From a bacterium (GTDB taxonomy: Bacteria > CG03), in contig VMTI01000068.1 of the NCBI GenBank assembly GCA_013791675.1, positions 1-6,639 on the forward strand: 6,639 bases of DNA, read 5' to 3'. A program made the translations under genes and the position numbers. Below, one piece after another: positions 6,470 through 6,639 of the stretch. Numbering within the stretch: position 1 is the first letter of the stretch; each line of letters opens with the position of its first letter. The notes beneath the pieces are model-generated. The model saw nothing but the letters and a program-made list of their open reading frames with translations. It was not told the origin of the DNA and ran no database searches.

Positions 6470-6482
6470 GTTAATTGATTAA

Positions 6483-6555
6483 AGCCGGCGAAGGGAATCG
6501 AACCCCCGACCAGCGGTTTACAAAACCGCTGCTCTACCAGCTGAGCTACGCCGGC
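6483..6555 (-). tRNA. tRNA-Thr, anticodon UGU
   Basis: Read on the minus strand, the 72 bases 6555-6484 fold into a full cloverleaf, with 6483 as discriminator. The acceptor stem is GCCGGCG/CGCCGGC, the D stem GCTC/GAGC with loop AGCTGGTA, the anticodon stem GCGGT/ACCGC with loop TTTGTAA, the variable loop TGGTC, and the T stem GGGGG/CCCTT around loop TTCGATT. The anticodon TGT reads ACA threonine codons. Two of the five T-stem pairs are G-U. The discriminator base is U, and CCA is not encoded (TTAATC follows), so the CCA end would be added by nucleotidyltransferase. It converges on the yaeQ-like gene and has its own promoter upstream. Confidence 0.96.
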
Positions 6556-6586
6556 TTAAACAGCAAAAGCAGGGAAGGGAAGACAC

Positions 6587-6615
6587 ATCATAACCCCTTT
6601 TATTTGAAAAAGCAA
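6587..6615 (-). promoter_or_regulatory. Promoter of tRNA-Thr
   Basis: On the minus strand, TTGCTT (6615-6610) and TATGAT (6592-6587) are separated by 17 bp; the -10 matches five of six consensus bases and the -35 four. Transcription would begin near 6580, giving a 5' leader of about 25 bases before the mature tRNA end at 6555. Position, spacing and orientation fit a dedicated tRNA promoter. The remaining bases to 6639 are AT-rich, possibly an UP-like region, with no gene visible. Confidence 0.65.
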
Positions 6616-6639
6616 TTTTTTTCTTAAGTAAGGAACAAA

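Larger units (their letters stand above)
6346..6482. repeat. Structured tRNA-derived intergenic segment
   Basis: This segment between the convergent yaeQ-like gene and tRNA-Thr is packed with inverted repeats: GAAGG/CCTTC (6353-6357, 6362-6366), AACGC/GCGTT with a TATC loop (6373-6377, 6382-6386), TCGAAGCC/GGCTTCGA (6391-6398, 6457-6464) and CATCC/GGATG with a GCA loop (6433-6437, 6441-6445). Its left end copies the tRNA 3' end directly; its right end (6453-6469) copies the T arm in inverted orientation. No T-tract follows any hairpin, so a standard intrinsic terminator is not supported, though a bidirectional transcription-ending or RNA-processing role between converging genes is possible. 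A small repetitive element of the REP or MITE kind is the other reading. All three + frames are free of stops from 6347 to 6471, but no credible start is present. Confidence 0.55.

Noticed and set aside
6343..6474. Small + strand frame from TTG 6343 to TAA 6472, reading protein-like (FSPNAIAFPSKPAALAAV).
   Set aside because: No ATG or ribosome binding site; it starts inside the yaeQ-like stop region, all three frames are open here, and the region is better explained as a structured repeat.
6198..6482. 94-codon + strand frame overlapping the end of the yaeQ-like gene and the intergenic segment.
   Set aside because: More than half lies inside the yaeQ-like gene in another frame and the rest in the repeat; no family resemblance.
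6483..6499. Attachment site of an integrated phage or genomic island in tRNA-Thr.
   Set aside because: The direct repeat fits, but the enclosed segment is about 120 bp with no integrase or cargo; kept only as one explanation of the repeat.

Overview
The window is a bacterial chromosome segment of moderate, mixed base composition (judged by eye) with densely packed genes, almost all on the + strand. It opens with a conserved housekeeping run, rpmA (ribosomal protein L27), obg (ribosome-associated GTPase) and proB (glutamate 5-kinase), and then moves directly into what looks like a lipid-synthesis set. The lipid genes resemble families known from Gram-negative sphingolipid producers. Together with the tight gene overlaps and a TTG start, this suggests a Gram-negative, possibly uncultured lineage. 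An Elusimicrobiota- or Omnitrophota-like origin is only a guess; the sequence does not settle it.

Layout. Positions 1-94 hold a promoter-like region and a strong ribosome binding site, with no recognisable rplU end. rpmA, obg, proB and an NAD(P)-dependent epimerase/dehydratase-family gene follow from 95 to 3349 with gaps of 9 nt or less or with overlaps, so they are probably co-transcribed. At 3356-3384 a good sigma70-type promoter begins a second unit: an alpha-oxoamine synthase of the serine palmitoyltransferase (SPT) type, a GNAT-fold acyltransferase overlapping its 3' end, and a small YaeQ-like protein. The last 300 bases hold a tRNA-Thr(UGU) on the minus strand with its own promoter. Between yaeQ and that tRNA is a structured 136-bp segment whose ends are partial copies of the tRNA 3' half.

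How the genes may work together. The reductase-like epimerase, the SPT-like condensing enzyme and the GNAT acyltransferase match the three activities that build a bacterial dihydroceramide backbone: condensing an acyl thioester with serine, N-acylation, and reduction of the 3-keto group. This is the main functional inference of the window. Substrates cannot be read from sequence, and a sulfonolipid (capnine-type) product is a real alternative. The second point of interest is the tRNA-derived structured repeat at 6346-6482.
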